A DNA stretch of 64,000 nt, from assembly GCA_019456145.1 (NCBI GenBank), contig VRUL01000002.1:1-64000 (forward strand). The letters are read 5' to 3'. Made by a program: the position numbers and the translations under genes. The stretch is from Planctomycetota bacterium. GTDB taxonomy: Bacteria; Planctomycetota; Phycisphaerae; Sedimentisphaerales; Anaerobacaceae. Position 1 is the stretch's first letter, and each line of letters opens with the position of its first letter. The notes below the pieces were generated by a model. It worked only from the letters and a program-made list of their open reading frames with translations, was not told where the DNA came from and did no database searches. Shown piece after piece: positions 53,613 to 62,275 of this stretch.

Positions 53613-54131
53613 TCAGATATCTTCTAATAGTATATTTCTTCGAATAACCGCCGCTGATGTAACTGTCCGCTGGGCATCACCGATTTCAACCGTAATGAAA
53701 ATCTGAACACTTTTGGTATATTCCAAGCCGTCGGACGGATCAATAGCTGTGACTCTTGTAAAAGTCATCGCAGTAATATTGTCACAGAGTAAGTAATCAC
53801 TATCAGTAAGATCATCATTTGTAATCAGATAAAGTTTGCTGTCGGCGCCGACAAACCGATAAGTTATATCTTCTCCGCCGGCGGTAAAAAAGCTGCACTC
53901 ATTTGCGGGCGAGTTGGGGTCAACGGCATATCCTGTGCGAAGCTGAGTAGTTATTCGAAACATTGCCTGGCGGGCGCTGTTGATTGCCTTGAAGATATCT
54001 TCGTTTTGGCGGTAATTCATCATTGAGGCGTTAAAAGCGACAGCCACCGCGGCAAGCAACATAGCCGTGATCGCCATAGCAATCAGCAATTCCACAATGC
54101 CAAAACCATTTTTGTTTCCCGCGTATTTCAT
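53613..54131 (-). CDS. Type IV prepilin-like / pseudopilin protein
   Basis: A 172-residue protein with a class III signal sequence: basic MKYAGNKNG, cleavage before FGIVELLIAMAITAMLL with the essential Glu at +5 of the mature protein, then a hydrophobic helix. The rest is a globular beta-rich head with an ITAMTFTRV strand, resembling minor pseudopilins (GspJ/PilW-like). Located last in the pilus/secretion operon, 83 nt after another prepilin gene. Family subtype is uncertain. Confidence 0.87.
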   Translation of the reverse strand: MKYAGNKNGFGIVELLIAMAITAMLLAAVAVAFNASMMNYRQNEDIFKAINSARQAMFRITTQLRTGYAVDPNSPANECSFFTAGGEDITYRFVGADSKLYLITNDDLTDSDYLLCDNITAMTFTRVTAIDPSDGLEYTKSVQIFITVEIGDAQRTVTSAAVIRRNILLEDI

Positions 54132-54213
54132 TTCGTATCTCGTGTTTGTCTTCAGGGCTCCGGTTTTTCAATATACCGAAAATATAGGCTTTTTACCCTC
54201 GAAAAGATATTTG

Positions 54214-54717
54214 CTACTGCTCTGCGTACCAGGCTCGAACCCAGCCTGCTGAGATGATTTCCTCAGAGTTAAAAAGGACCTTTACCGTTACTCTAACGAA
54301 ATAGCTGCTGCGGTCGGCGACAACCTGTTCAAAATTTGTTTTACTGACATTTTCAACAGTAACCTGCTGAGTAAAGGCGGCAAAGTTGTTCAAAGTCGCT
54401 CTGTCGGCACTAATAGGCGGCGAAAATACTGCACCATCAAAGTCATCCAAATCGTCATAGTCAGCCAGGGTAGGCTCATCGGCTTCCGGGCCGAAGGTAT
54501 CATACTCTGTTAACGGATCAACTACCGGGAGCAAAACGGTAAGCTCTCTTATCTGTTCAAGGAGAAACTCAGCGGTGGACAAATTGGTCCCGGCAGCGTT
54601 AGTCTTTGTGAACGAGCTGTTGGCCGCAACCAGAGACGCAATTGCAATACCGATCAATATGATTGCAATTAATACCTCTATAAGTGAAAAACCACCCTGG
54701 TATCTTCTGCCTGGCAT
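54214..54717 (-). CDS. Type IV prepilin-like protein downstream of a G10 tract
   Basis: A 167-residue prepilin: short basic leader MPGRRYQGG, cleavage before FSLIEVLIAIILIGIAIASL, conserved Glu5, then a soluble domain (GspI/PilV-like in size). ATG 54717 is chosen because the leader length fits and GGTGAG lies 8 nt upstream; a GTG at 54729 lies within the G tract and would add MRYF. The start lies 11 nt after a run of ten G. It is 30 nt from pilC and thus in the same operon. Confidence 0.87.
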   Translation of the reverse strand: MPGRRYQGGFSLIEVLIAIILIGIAIASLVAANSSFTKTNAAGTNLSTAEFLLEQIRELTVLLPVVDPLTEYDTFGPEADEPTLADYDDLDDFDGAVFSPPISADRATLNNFAAFTQQVTVENVSKTNFEQVVADRSSYFVRVTVKVLFNSEEIISAGWVRAWYAEQ

Positions 54718-54728
54718 GAAGTATCTCA

Positions 54729-54738
54729 CCCCCCCCCC
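54729..54738 (-). repeat. Homopolymeric G10 tract next to a prepilin start
   Basis: Ten consecutive C on the plus strand (G on the coding strand) directly precede or overlap the prepilin translation start, next to an A8 run (54742-54749) at the end of pilC. Such tracts are prone to slippage and could vary ribosome binding. Length may also be an assembly artefact. Confidence 0.8.
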
Positions 54739-54747
54739 TACTTTTTT

Positions 54748-55983
54748 TTATTGGGTCGCGACAAGACTGGACATCTTAAATATCGGAAGAATAATACTCA
54801 TCGCGATAAAGCCAACCAAAACACCCATCAAAATTATCATTATAGGTTCTATCATGGAAGTCACTATTTTGATGATGGTTTTGAGCTCTCTTGAGTAATA
54901 TTCGCTGATGTCCCGCAAGACATCACTCATCGTACCTGAATCCTCACCACTTCTAATCATTTGTATGACATTGCTCGGCATCAAGCCGTAGCGGCTATTT
55001 TTCATGCGCTGCAAACTGTCCGCTATCTTTTTGCCCTGCTTCACATCTTCATAGACCTCAAGCCACATCTCCTTGTAAAAGATGTTTCCGGATATTTGAG
55101 AAGTAATTGAAATGGTATTTAGAATAGGCACTCCGGCCCTGCTGAGTACACCCATTGTGTGCAGGCTTCTTGTTATATAAAGACATCGGCTCAGGGTTTT
55201 TATAAGAGGCAAAACCAATTTCATTTTGTCCAACCAGACCTTGCCGAGACTTGTATGAACAAAGTACCAAAATCCCCACAACGCACCACCCACAGCCGCA
55301 ATGGCAAGGTACCAGTAGTTTCGAAGAAATGAGCTGGTCGCAAGCAACACCTTGGTCGGAGCAGGCAGCAGATGCTCCTTGCCTGCAAAAATCATAGCGA
55401 ACCTCGGCAATACAAACACAAGTAGAAAAATTGTCACGAATATCGCCATAAGCGCTATGATAATCGGATAAACGCAGGCTGATTTGACCTGTGAGTTTGT
55501 CTCGGCTTCCCTGTCCAGATACTCGGCTAACTTTAGTAACATCTCACTGAGTGAGCCGGAAGCTTCTGCTGCGCCCACCATGTTAACATAAAGATTTCCG
55601 AATATCTGCTGATGCTCTGCAAGCGCCTGAGAAAAACTCTGACCGGCCTCGATTTGATTTTTCAAATCGACAATTATGACTTTGAATTTCTGGTTATCGT
55701 GTTGTTCGGCTATTGATTCAAGAGCATCGGGAAGGCTAATACCAGCCCGGACCATAATTGAAAGCTGATTCGTAAAGTTGAGAATATCCTTCCTGCTCGG
55801 ACCAAATTCAAACCTGAATTTCCGGATTTTTTGCAGCCTGCTGCCTGTTGCCTCATCGGCCGGTTTCATTTCGGCCGACATCGACGCGCCGGGATGCCTG
55901 GAAAATCCCTCTTGCCCGGACGTTTGAACTCCTCGCTGCTCCTGGGCAGGAGCTGCTGCTGTTTTAGAGGATTCTTCGAACAT
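54748..55983 (-). CDS. pilC: Type II secretion / type IV pilus inner-membrane platform protein (GspF/PilC)
   Basis: A 411-residue platform protein of the GspF/PilC family, on which pilins are assembled. It has the two repeated cytoplasmic helical domains: FTNQLSIMVRAGISLPDALE with QIEAGQSFSQAL, and RSLHTMGVLSRAGVPILNTI with MIRSGEDSGTMSDVL. Transmembrane segments lie at about 170-195, 220-240 and 380-405. The first ~65 residues are polar and Ala/Glu-rich. It lies 15 nt after the pilT-like gene. Confidence 0.94.
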   Translation of the reverse strand: MFEESSKTAAAPAQEQRGVQTSGQEGFSRHPGASMSAEMKPADEATGSRLQKIRKFRFEFGPSRKDILNFTNQLSIMVRAGISLPDALESIAEQHDNQKFKVIIVDLKNQIEAGQSFSQALAEHQQIFGNLYVNMVGAAEASGSLSEMLLKLAEYLDREAETNSQVKSACVYPIIIALMAIFVTIFLLVFVLPRFAMIFAGKEHLLPAPTKVLLATSSFLRNYWYLAIAAVGGALWGFWYFVHTSLGKVWLDKMKLVLPLIKTLSRCLYITRSLHTMGVLSRAGVPILNTISITSQISGNIFYKEMWLEVYEDVKQGKKIADSLQRMKNSRYGLMPSNVIQMIRSGEDSGTMSDVLRDISEYYSRELKTIIKIVTSMIEPIMIILMGVLVGFIAMSIILPIFKMSSLVATQ

Positions 55984-55998
55984 AGCTATTGAGCCTAA

Positions 55999-57111
55999 TC
56001 ATCTACCTTTAGGTTCTTCAGGTGACTGTGCTACTTCAAACTGCTCTAAAGGTGTAAGCAATTTCTCCATCTTTCCGGGATTACCTGACCGTGTGATTGC
56101 TTCTTCTCTATCAATGTAGCCCTTGAAATACATCTCGGCAATGCTGTGGTCCAGACTCTGCATACCGATTCTTCGAGAGGTCTCAATAACATTCGGTATC
56201 TCGTAGATTCTGTTCTCACGAATACAGTTACGCACGGCAGAGGTACAGAGCAATATTTCGACACAAGGAACCATTCCCGGCTGATCTATCCTTCTAAACA
56301 GGGTCTGCGTGATAACCGCCTGTAGGGTATTGGAGAGCATCGTTCGAATTTGATTCTGCTGATTTCCAGGATAAATATCTATAATACGTTCGACTGTTTG
56401 AGGCGCATTGATTGTGTGCAGTGTGCTGAAGACAAGGTGTCCGGTTTCAGCAGCCGTAATTGTGAAACTCGTAGTTTCGAGGTCTCTCATTTCACCGACC
56501 ATGATAATATCCGGATCCTGCCTCAATATATGCTTGAGGCCCGATGCAAACTCCGGACAGTCAGAGCCTATTTCCCGCTGCTCAATTATACTCTGGTCGT
56601 TCTCTAAACCATACTCAATGGGGTCTTCCAGGGTAATTATGTGTTTCCTGTATTTTGTGTTTATCATTCCAATGATTGAGGCCAGGGTAGTGCTTTTTCC
56701 CGAACCGGTATGGCCGGTTACGAGTACCAAACCTCTGGGAAGGTCTACCAGTTCCTGGACTATTGGGGGCAGGTTTAAGGAATCTATCGAAGGTATTTGG
56801 TTCGGAATCACTCTAAATGAAATTGCAATAGTATCGCGCTGATAATGAGCGTTAACACGAAATCGATGGCCATCTTCGACTGTTGTAGAGAAATCAAGGT
56901 CCCTGTATTCGACGAATTTTTTGAAACGGTCCGGGCCAACCATGGAAAGAACCAATTCTTTTGCATCTTCTTGGCTGATTTCAGGAAAGCTCGTATCCAG
57001 CAGCTCAGTATTTTTTCTCAGAACCGGCGGCATCCCAACGTTGATATGTATGTCGCTCGCTTTCTCTTCAATGGCCTTTTCTAATATAGTCTTTACTTCT
57101 ATACTCGCCAT
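55999..57111 (-). CDS. pilT: PilT-family type IV pilus ATPase
   Basis: A 370-residue hexameric ATPase. Walker A is GHTGSGKST (133-141), the Asp box is TLEDPIEYGL, Walker B is PDIIMVGEMRDLET and the His box is TAETGHLVFSTLHT. Length and the N-terminal PAS-like domain (ASDIHINVGMPPVLR) are those of PilT/PilU retraction ATPases rather than GspE/PilB (over 500 residues). The last ~40 residues are specific. It lies between the PilP-like gene and pilC. No extension ATPase (PilB) is in view. The ATG at 57111 fits the family start. Confidence 0.95.
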   Translation of the reverse strand: MASIEVKTILEKAIEEKASDIHINVGMPPVLRKNTELLDTSFPEISQEDAKELVLSMVGPDRFKKFVEYRDLDFSTTVEDGHRFRVNAHYQRDTIAISFRVIPNQIPSIDSLNLPPIVQELVDLPRGLVLVTGHTGSGKSTTLASIIGMINTKYRKHIITLEDPIEYGLENDQSIIEQREIGSDCPEFASGLKHILRQDPDIIMVGEMRDLETTSFTITAAETGHLVFSTLHTINAPQTVERIIDIYPGNQQNQIRTMLSNTLQAVITQTLFRRIDQPGMVPCVEILLCTSAVRNCIRENRIYEIPNVIETSRRIGMQSLDHSIAEMYFKGYIDREEAITRSGNPGKMEKLLTPLEQFEVAQSPEEPKGR

Positions 57112-57267
57112 GTCACAATCCTTTTCTTAAGAACATAAGTATTCACACCCTATAATACCAACGCAAGTTCAGGTCCATAAGTTAAAAGCACTCTTTCTTA
57201 TGCGGCATTTTTGACAAATACTTCGTCTTCCTTTCGACCAAACACTTCGGTAACACGCATGATACTA

Positions 57268-57963
57268 TCATTGCGACAACTTCAATACTATTTCCACATC
57301 TTCTAATTCAAGCTTGACGAAAGCATCACTAATTTGGCTGACTTTGAAATCTTTTATTGTATCTCCCTCGTAGAGGATTTTATCATCGATCATACAGTAA
57401 TTGCCATCATCGGTTTGACAAATGGCAAAAAGCTGCAGTCCCTTTTTCCTTTCTCTCAGCCGCTGTTTCCTTATCCATTCGGCATTTTTACTATCGGAAC
57501 TTTCACCACCATCGTCCAAGAATATTTGACGCTCAAACGGATTTTTCACAAGTTCGTTGACTCTAACCTGCCTTACGTCCGAAAACTCATAAAATTTCTT
57601 GACTATGTGGTCCATCCTCTTAAACATTTCTGACCCTGCACCGGTAAGCCGGGCGATGATCTCCACAATCTTCGCCTCTTCGGTATTAGCTGAGGTTGCT
57701 GCCGCTGTTCGCGGAACGCTCTTTTTTATCATAAACAAAAGACACAAAAGACCTATAACAAACAAGACAGTAAGCAACATTGTCATCTTGCGTACATTTT
57801 TACCTTGAGCTGCTACTGTAAGATATTGCTGTTCTTTTGCATTTCCGGCTGTGCGGGAGGGTGACTTGAGGCCTCGGCGCTTGTTTGCCTCATCGTTTGA
57901 AGATTTCGTAGTCCCCTGCTCTGCCGACTCATCAAAACCTTGATCACGCAAAAAAGATAACAT
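57268..57963 (-). CDS. Single-pass pilus assembly protein, PilP/GspC-like
   Basis: A 231-residue bitopic protein: a ~55-residue basic cytoplasmic part, one TM helix (about 60-82, MTMLLTVLFVIGLLCLLFMI), a helical stretch, then a C-terminal beta domain NYCMIDDKILYEGDTIKDFKV ending in VEIVLKL. That last part resembles the HR domain of PilP and GspC, which contact the secretin in the periplasm. No sequence-level family match is certain. The position after pilM-N-O, where pilP normally lies, supports the call. The gap to pilT is 156 nt. Confidence 0.6.
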   Translation of the reverse strand: MLSFLRDQGFDESAEQGTTKSSNDEANKRRGLKSPSRTAGNAKEQQYLTVAAQGKNVRKMTMLLTVLFVIGLLCLLFMIKKSVPRTAAATSANTEEAKIVEIIARLTGAGSEMFKRMDHIVKKFYEFSDVRQVRVNELVKNPFERQIFLDDGGESSDSKNAEWIRKQRLRERKKGLQLFAICQTDDGNYCMIDDKILYEGDTIKDFKVSQISDAFVKLELEDVEIVLKLSQ

Positions 57964-58043
57964 AACCAGACTCCACTAAAGCTGTTAATTTATAACCCGT
58001 AATTGGTCAGTGGTAATTGCTCACCATTGAACCGACTAACCAT

Positions 58044-58583
58044 TTAACTGGTTTTATTCTGAAAAAATATACTCACTATAAACTCGGCTTCTATTTGGCC
58101 CTCATCCTCCTTAAGTAGCTTTTTCAACTTAAGCTCGCGGATTTTCATTATTCGAGGAAGCTTCTCAAGCTCCAGGAGGAAGGAATAAAACGAATTAAAA
58201 TTCCCTACTAATCCCATTTGTAACGGCTGTTCTATATAGCCGCTATTATCCTTTTTCTTCAGTGTTCGAATTGTTTTGGGCTTTAGGCCCTGCTTTTGCG
58301 CAATTACAGTTACCTGCTCGAGGACCTTGTGAATCTCGCTTGTAGGCGGCAGTTTGCTTTCAAAAAATGTAATGGCCTCCTGCAATTGCTCAAGCTGCTT
58401 TGTAAGACCCTCTGCGGCGGCAGTGGCCCTTTCAAATTCGTCTAACTTGTCAAATTGGGCCTGAACTCGCTCTTTGGCCTCAAACAGATGCTTGTTCGCC
58501 GGCTTAATCATATATTGGTAACCGGCTACAGCTATACCTACCAGCAAAACAAAAAACACAGCTTTTCTAAAACCGCCTGTCAT
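58044..58583 (-). CDS. pilO: Type IV pilus assembly protein PilO
   Basis: A 179-residue bitopic inner-membrane protein. The TM helix is at about 9-25, followed by a coiled coil (VQAQFDKLDEFERATAAAEG) and a ferredoxin-like domain with LPPTSEIHKVLEQVTVIAQK and the GNFNSFYSFLLELEKLPRIM signature of PilO (LxGxYxxlxxFLxxLexLpRI). It bridges PilN and PilP in the alignment complex. Length is normal. It lies 60 nt after pilN in the operon. Confidence 0.92.
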   Translation of the reverse strand: MTGGFRKAVFFVLLVGIAVAGYQYMIKPANKHLFEAKERVQAQFDKLDEFERATAAAEGLTKQLEQLQEAITFFESKLPPTSEIHKVLEQVTVIAQKQGLKPKTIRTLKKKDNSGYIEQPLQMGLVGNFNSFYSFLLELEKLPRIMKIRELKLKKLLKEDEGQIEAEFIVSIFFQNKTS

Positions 58584-58643
58584 AATCTCACCTCATATTT
58601 GATATTTAGCATATCGTATCGCACTTCACACATCTTACCAGCA

Positions 58644-59354
58644 TTAGAAAGTCCATGCCGAAGTCTTGCTTATGGTTCTAATTTCCTCAATGTCTTCACT
58701 ACTAAGATGAACCTCTTTTCTAAGCATTGCTTTGAGCTTGAACTGCCTGAATGCTGTATCCTCAATTTTCTTTTCCTTCGATTCGACAAGTGCCACATTG
58801 TCCAGCAGAGCTGAACCAATGAGCTGCTTAATATAGGCTGCAACCTGAAGATCACTTGGCGCAACGCCTTCAATATCCATATACGTCTCCAGCAATTTCT
58901 CTGGCGACTCTTTCGCCTGAGCTACCGCCTTTTTACTTTGTGCTTTTTTGTACTTATTGGGTGCCACAACACGATTTGTTCTTTTAGGCGCTTTCTGAAT
59001 AACATTTAGCTGTAGGAGCGACACGCCTGCCGGCAGATTATTTGTCAATGACGCCAGCAAAACACTTCTGGGTACAGGCTCAAGGAGTTCGGCCGTAGTA
59101 AGAGCCGTCTTTAATATTATCTTGCGCCTTGTTTGAAGTGCTTCAAATTGCTCGATAGCTTCCTGTGCCTGAGCCGCTTTTGCACTTAAAAATTCTTCCT
59201 TTGTAGTAACGGCTCGCTGGCGTATCTTAATAGTTACAAACGAACCGCCCAAACCTGCCATGACCAGCGCAAACAACACAAGATACATAAAGTTTGTTCT
59301 TCGGGATTCGTTACTTTTGACATAATCATCAGGAACAAAATTTACATTAAGCAT
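58644..59354 (-). CDS. pilN: Type IV pilus assembly protein PilN
   Basis: A 236-residue protein with the short cytoplasmic PilN peptide MLNVNFVPDDYV, which docks to PilM, then a TM helix (about 25-45), a coiled coil and a ferredoxin-like periplasmic domain (SLTNNLPAGVSLLQLNVIQK). A Lys/Ala-rich insert lies near residue 135-160. The start has GGAGGG 8 nt upstream. It follows pilM by 46 nt. Confidence 0.9.
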   Translation of the reverse strand: MLNVNFVPDDYVKSNESRRTNFMYLVLFALVMAGLGGSFVTIKIRQRAVTTKEEFLSAKAAQAQEAIEQFEALQTRRKIILKTALTTAELLEPVPRSVLLASLTNNLPAGVSLLQLNVIQKAPKRTNRVVAPNKYKKAQSKKAVAQAKESPEKLLETYMDIEGVAPSDLQVAAYIKQLIGSALLDNVALVESKEKKIEDTAFRQFKLKAMLRKEVHLSSEDIEEIRTISKTSAWTF

Positions 59355-59400
59355 TTTTTAAGCCCTCCTGCCGAATTTTAAACCCGACAGTTTTCATTTC

Positions 59401-60402
59401 TCAACTTCCATATGACAAGCTAAGCCCAAAGGCAATCGCCCAATGAACTTGACAATCTCTTCTATCTACACCCGACTCAGAGGGTTCGGTGACTTGAACC
59501 GCTGCCAAACAATCTCCCATCTGTGCCGGCATTTCCAACTGTTTAGCTATTGTTACACATATGTCTTTTTCTACAGCTCTGCCCGAAAGGAAAACCAAAC
59601 GCTCTATTTGAGCCCTTCTGTACATCGAGGCAAAGTGGCGTTTGCACGCATCCAATTCCAATACAAATCTCGAAACCATTTCATCGCCGTCGAGCTGTCT
59701 TGCCCCTAAAGGAATCGAGCGAGCAAGAAGCAGGTTCTCATGGCGGCAAATTACAACGTTCGTACAGTTCGGCTCTATATCAAGCAGAAAGACAATGGCA
59801 TCAATATCTGCTTGGCGCCTGCCAAAAAACTTGGCATAGCTCTTTGCCATCGCTACAGGCCAAACACCAATAGATTTAATTGTCAGGCCGGCCCTTTCAT
59901 ATATCGCCAAATGTCTGTCGATAATTTTGCGCTCGGCTGCTATCACCAGAGCATTATCCTCTTCGGCCGGAATATACCTTATCATTGCATTACTTGAGTC
60001 AAACGGCAGTTTTTGTTTGATTTTCGAAATGATAACATCATCAGTGTCTCTCGCTTGTTTTGTCTGGCTTTTTGTTTCCAACTTAGGCATTCTGATATGG
60101 TCGATAAACAGTTCCGACGGGGGTATCGCGGCTATTACGTCTCTGCCCCGAAATTGGCCGTGGCTATTTGCCTGCCGTATAGTATCGATACTCCATCTTT
60201 GCCAGTCGACGCTGCCGGGTTTTATATCGGCCGGACGATTTTTACAAGCGCCGGCAACTAAAGTGATACCCTTGCCGTTATCGGCAAGCTGTGCTATCGT
60301 CACCATATCATCGCTCATGTCCACACCAACAGGGCACAATCCTGCAATACCACGCAAAATTGGAACCGCTGAACATGTGCGGTCTTTCAAAAATTGCAAC
60401 AT
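59401..60402 (-). CDS. pilM: Type IV pilus assembly protein PilM
   Basis: A 333-residue actin-like cytoplasmic ATPase of the PilM family. The phosphate-binding start is PVGVDMSDDMVTIAQL, RGRDVIAAIPPSELFIDHIR is the conserved loop, and the family motif LLDIEPNCTNVVICRHENLLLARSIPLG is visible in pieces (about 222-250), as is FVLELDACKRHF. It binds the N-terminal peptide of PilN. It is the first gene of the operon, with AGGGAG 9 nt upstream of the ATG. Confidence 0.91.
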   Translation of the reverse strand: MLQFLKDRTCSAVPILRGIAGLCPVGVDMSDDMVTIAQLADNGKGITLVAGACKNRPADIKPGSVDWQRWSIDTIRQANSHGQFRGRDVIAAIPPSELFIDHIRMPKLETKSQTKQARDTDDVIISKIKQKLPFDSSNAMIRYIPAEEDNALVIAAERKIIDRHLAIYERAGLTIKSIGVWPVAMAKSYAKFFGRRQADIDAIVFLLDIEPNCTNVVICRHENLLLARSIPLGARQLDGDEMVSRFVLELDACKRHFASMYRRAQIERLVFLSGRAVEKDICVTIAKQLEMPAQMGDCLAAVQVTEPSESGVDRRDCQVHWAIAFGLSLSYGS

Positions 60403-60941
60403 AAATTCTAACTCCCTGGTGACTAATGCCTTGTGCGTAACACCAAATCCGATATACGCTAATACAATAAGATTCCACCTAAAATATAAGAAACAACCTC
60501 CAACCGGCCAACCGTAACCACAAATAATAGGGCCTTATACGGCTAACTTGTGTACAATCTTGCATTTACTTGATACAGGGATATTCTAATCCCTATAAAA
60601 ACTGCAATTTTAGCTCTTAATTGAAAGCACATTCATCCTGTTAGACATTTTTTACGAATATTCACATATTTCAGGCCGGATAAAAAAATGCCTACATAGA
60701 AAAAAATCCCAATATCAACGTATGTCGAACGAGATTCATAAACAATTTCGGCTTATTAGCAGAGTGGATAGCGTCGAAATGAAAAAAACTTTTTAAAAAC
60801 GAAAAAAATTCATACAAAGACCTGCTCTTTTCAAAAAAGGAATTACCGCCGGACCATATATTTTCGGCAGATTCCCCAAAGAGAAGATCAAACAAACCTT
60901 ATAGGACATTATAAGCGCATCAGGTATCGGGCTTGAGCCTT
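60403..60941. other. AT-rich intergenic region upstream of pilM, no gene
   Basis: 539 bp between gpsA (3' end) and pilM (5' end), both on the minus strand. Several A- or T-rich runs are present, but no convincing reading frame, hairpin with U tail, or RNA structure is seen. The pilM promoter is presumably within it. Confidence 0.5.
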
Positions 60942-61943
60942 CTATTCAGCTTTGAGTCGTCGCTTCATTAAATCGGCGATCGCTGCTTGTACCGGCTTGC
61001 TCTCAAACAGCACTTCATACACCGCCTGCGTAATGGGCATCTCAACACCATATCGTTCGGCAAAAGCAATTACCGATTTGCAGGTGGCGATGCCTTCAAT
61101 CACCGATTCGGTGACCTGCTGGGCGGCTTCTACGGTTTGTCCTTTGCCAATCCTTTCGCCGAACGAACGGTTTCTTCCCTTTGGTGAAATGCAGGTTGTC
61201 ACCAAATCGCCCAGGCCGGTCAATCCGGCAAAAGTCTGCGCCTTTGCCCCGCAAGCAAGGCCAAGCCGAGTTATCTCCGCGAGTCCCCTGCACAAAAGGG
61301 CAGCCTTTGCATTGTCTCCGGCCTCCGTACCGTCTATAATTCCTGCGGCAATAGCAATAATATTCTTGCAGGCAGCAGCCAACTCTACGCCGACAACATC
61401 CGTATTAGTATAAACGCGCAGCCAGGAACAATTGAAAGTGCACTGGATGTCTTTGGCCAACTGCTCATCGGTTGCCGCAGCACAGGCAGTTGCCGGAAGT
61501 TTCCTGGCTAATTCATCGGCAATGGTTGGCCCGGAGAGAACAGCGAATCTGGATGCTCGATGTTCGGAGAGGACCTCTGCGACTATTTGAGTCGGACGCA
61601 GCAGTGTATCGTTCTCAATGCCCTTGGCGGTCGAGACAATGGGGACACCATCAGGAACATAATTTTTTAACCGCACGAAAACCTGGCGGATAAACTGACA
61701 CGGCACAGCCGAGACAATCAGGTCGGCACCGGCCATTATACGCCCGTCGTCAGGCTCATACACAAGGTTTTGGGGCAGTTTATAGCCAGGCAGAAATTTT
61801 TTGTTTTCGCCGGCTGTCTCTATCTGCTCCAATTGCCGTCGGTCATAGCCCCACATCCGTACAGGTATATCCTTTTCACAGAGCAGCATAGCCATGACTG
61901 TGGCCATCGCACCATCGCCGATTACGGAAATATTCTTAAACAT
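60942..61943 (-). CDS. gpsA: NAD(P)-dependent glycerol-3-phosphate dehydrogenase
   Basis: A 333-residue enzyme that reduces dihydroxyacetone phosphate to sn-glycerol-3-phosphate for membrane lipid synthesis. The Rossmann start ISVIGDGAMATVMAMLL, the STAKGIE and VLSGPTIADELARKLP blocks, the catalytic lysine region AACKNIIAIAAGIIDG and GLTGLGDLVTTCISPKGRNR are all characteristic. ATG 61943 starts just before the first strand; an in-frame ATG at 61964 would add MANIISS. Neither has a strong Shine-Dalgarno. It stands alone. Confidence 0.96.
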   Translation of the reverse strand: MFKNISVIGDGAMATVMAMLLCEKDIPVRMWGYDRRQLEQIETAGENKKFLPGYKLPQNLVYEPDDGRIMAGADLIVSAVPCQFIRQVFVRLKNYVPDGVPIVSTAKGIENDTLLRPTQIVAEVLSEHRASRFAVLSGPTIADELARKLPATACAAATDEQLAKDIQCTFNCSWLRVYTNTDVVGVELAAACKNIIAIAAGIIDGTEAGDNAKAALLCRGLAEITRLGLACGAKAQTFAGLTGLGDLVTTCISPKGRNRSFGERIGKGQTVEAAQQVTESVIEGIATCKSVIAFAERYGVEMPITQAVYEVLFESKPVQAAIADLMKRRLKAE

Positions 61944-61964
61944 AGAGGAGATTATATTGGCCAT

Positions 61965-62275
61965 CCACGGAAATGCAATGTATTTGTCATTTCTGCGCAG
62001 GCCGGAATCTTAGTCTCTCGGCAGCCTGGTGGCAGCTTCAAGCACAGCTTGTGGATGGCTCCATCGTCATTGCGAATCCGCCGCAAGCAGACGCGGCAAT
62101 CTTTATTTCACCACTCCCTTTGATGGGGCTCTGTTTTTTAATTTTACGCTATGGCTTTATTTTTTTCGTTTTTTTCCGGCCATCACGGCACCAAAGCCGA
62201 GCAGTATGAGATAATCAAGTTTTGTAAAAAACACCATATTAAAGGTGGAAAATAGATATTAGATATAAGTGGAGA
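61965..62275. other. Intergenic region with a palindromic repeat, no gene
   Basis: 311 bp. Around 62075-62104, TTGCGAATCCGCCGCAAGCA with ACGCGGCAAT forms a partial palindrome similar in style to the ATTGCCGTGTCGC...GGCAATGAC element at 45653. Nothing else is recognised. Confidence 0.45.

Noticed and set aside
60692..60895. 67-codon minus-strand frame upstream of pilM
   Set aside because: AT-rich spacer, Phe/Ser-rich text, no Shine-Dalgarno or domain.
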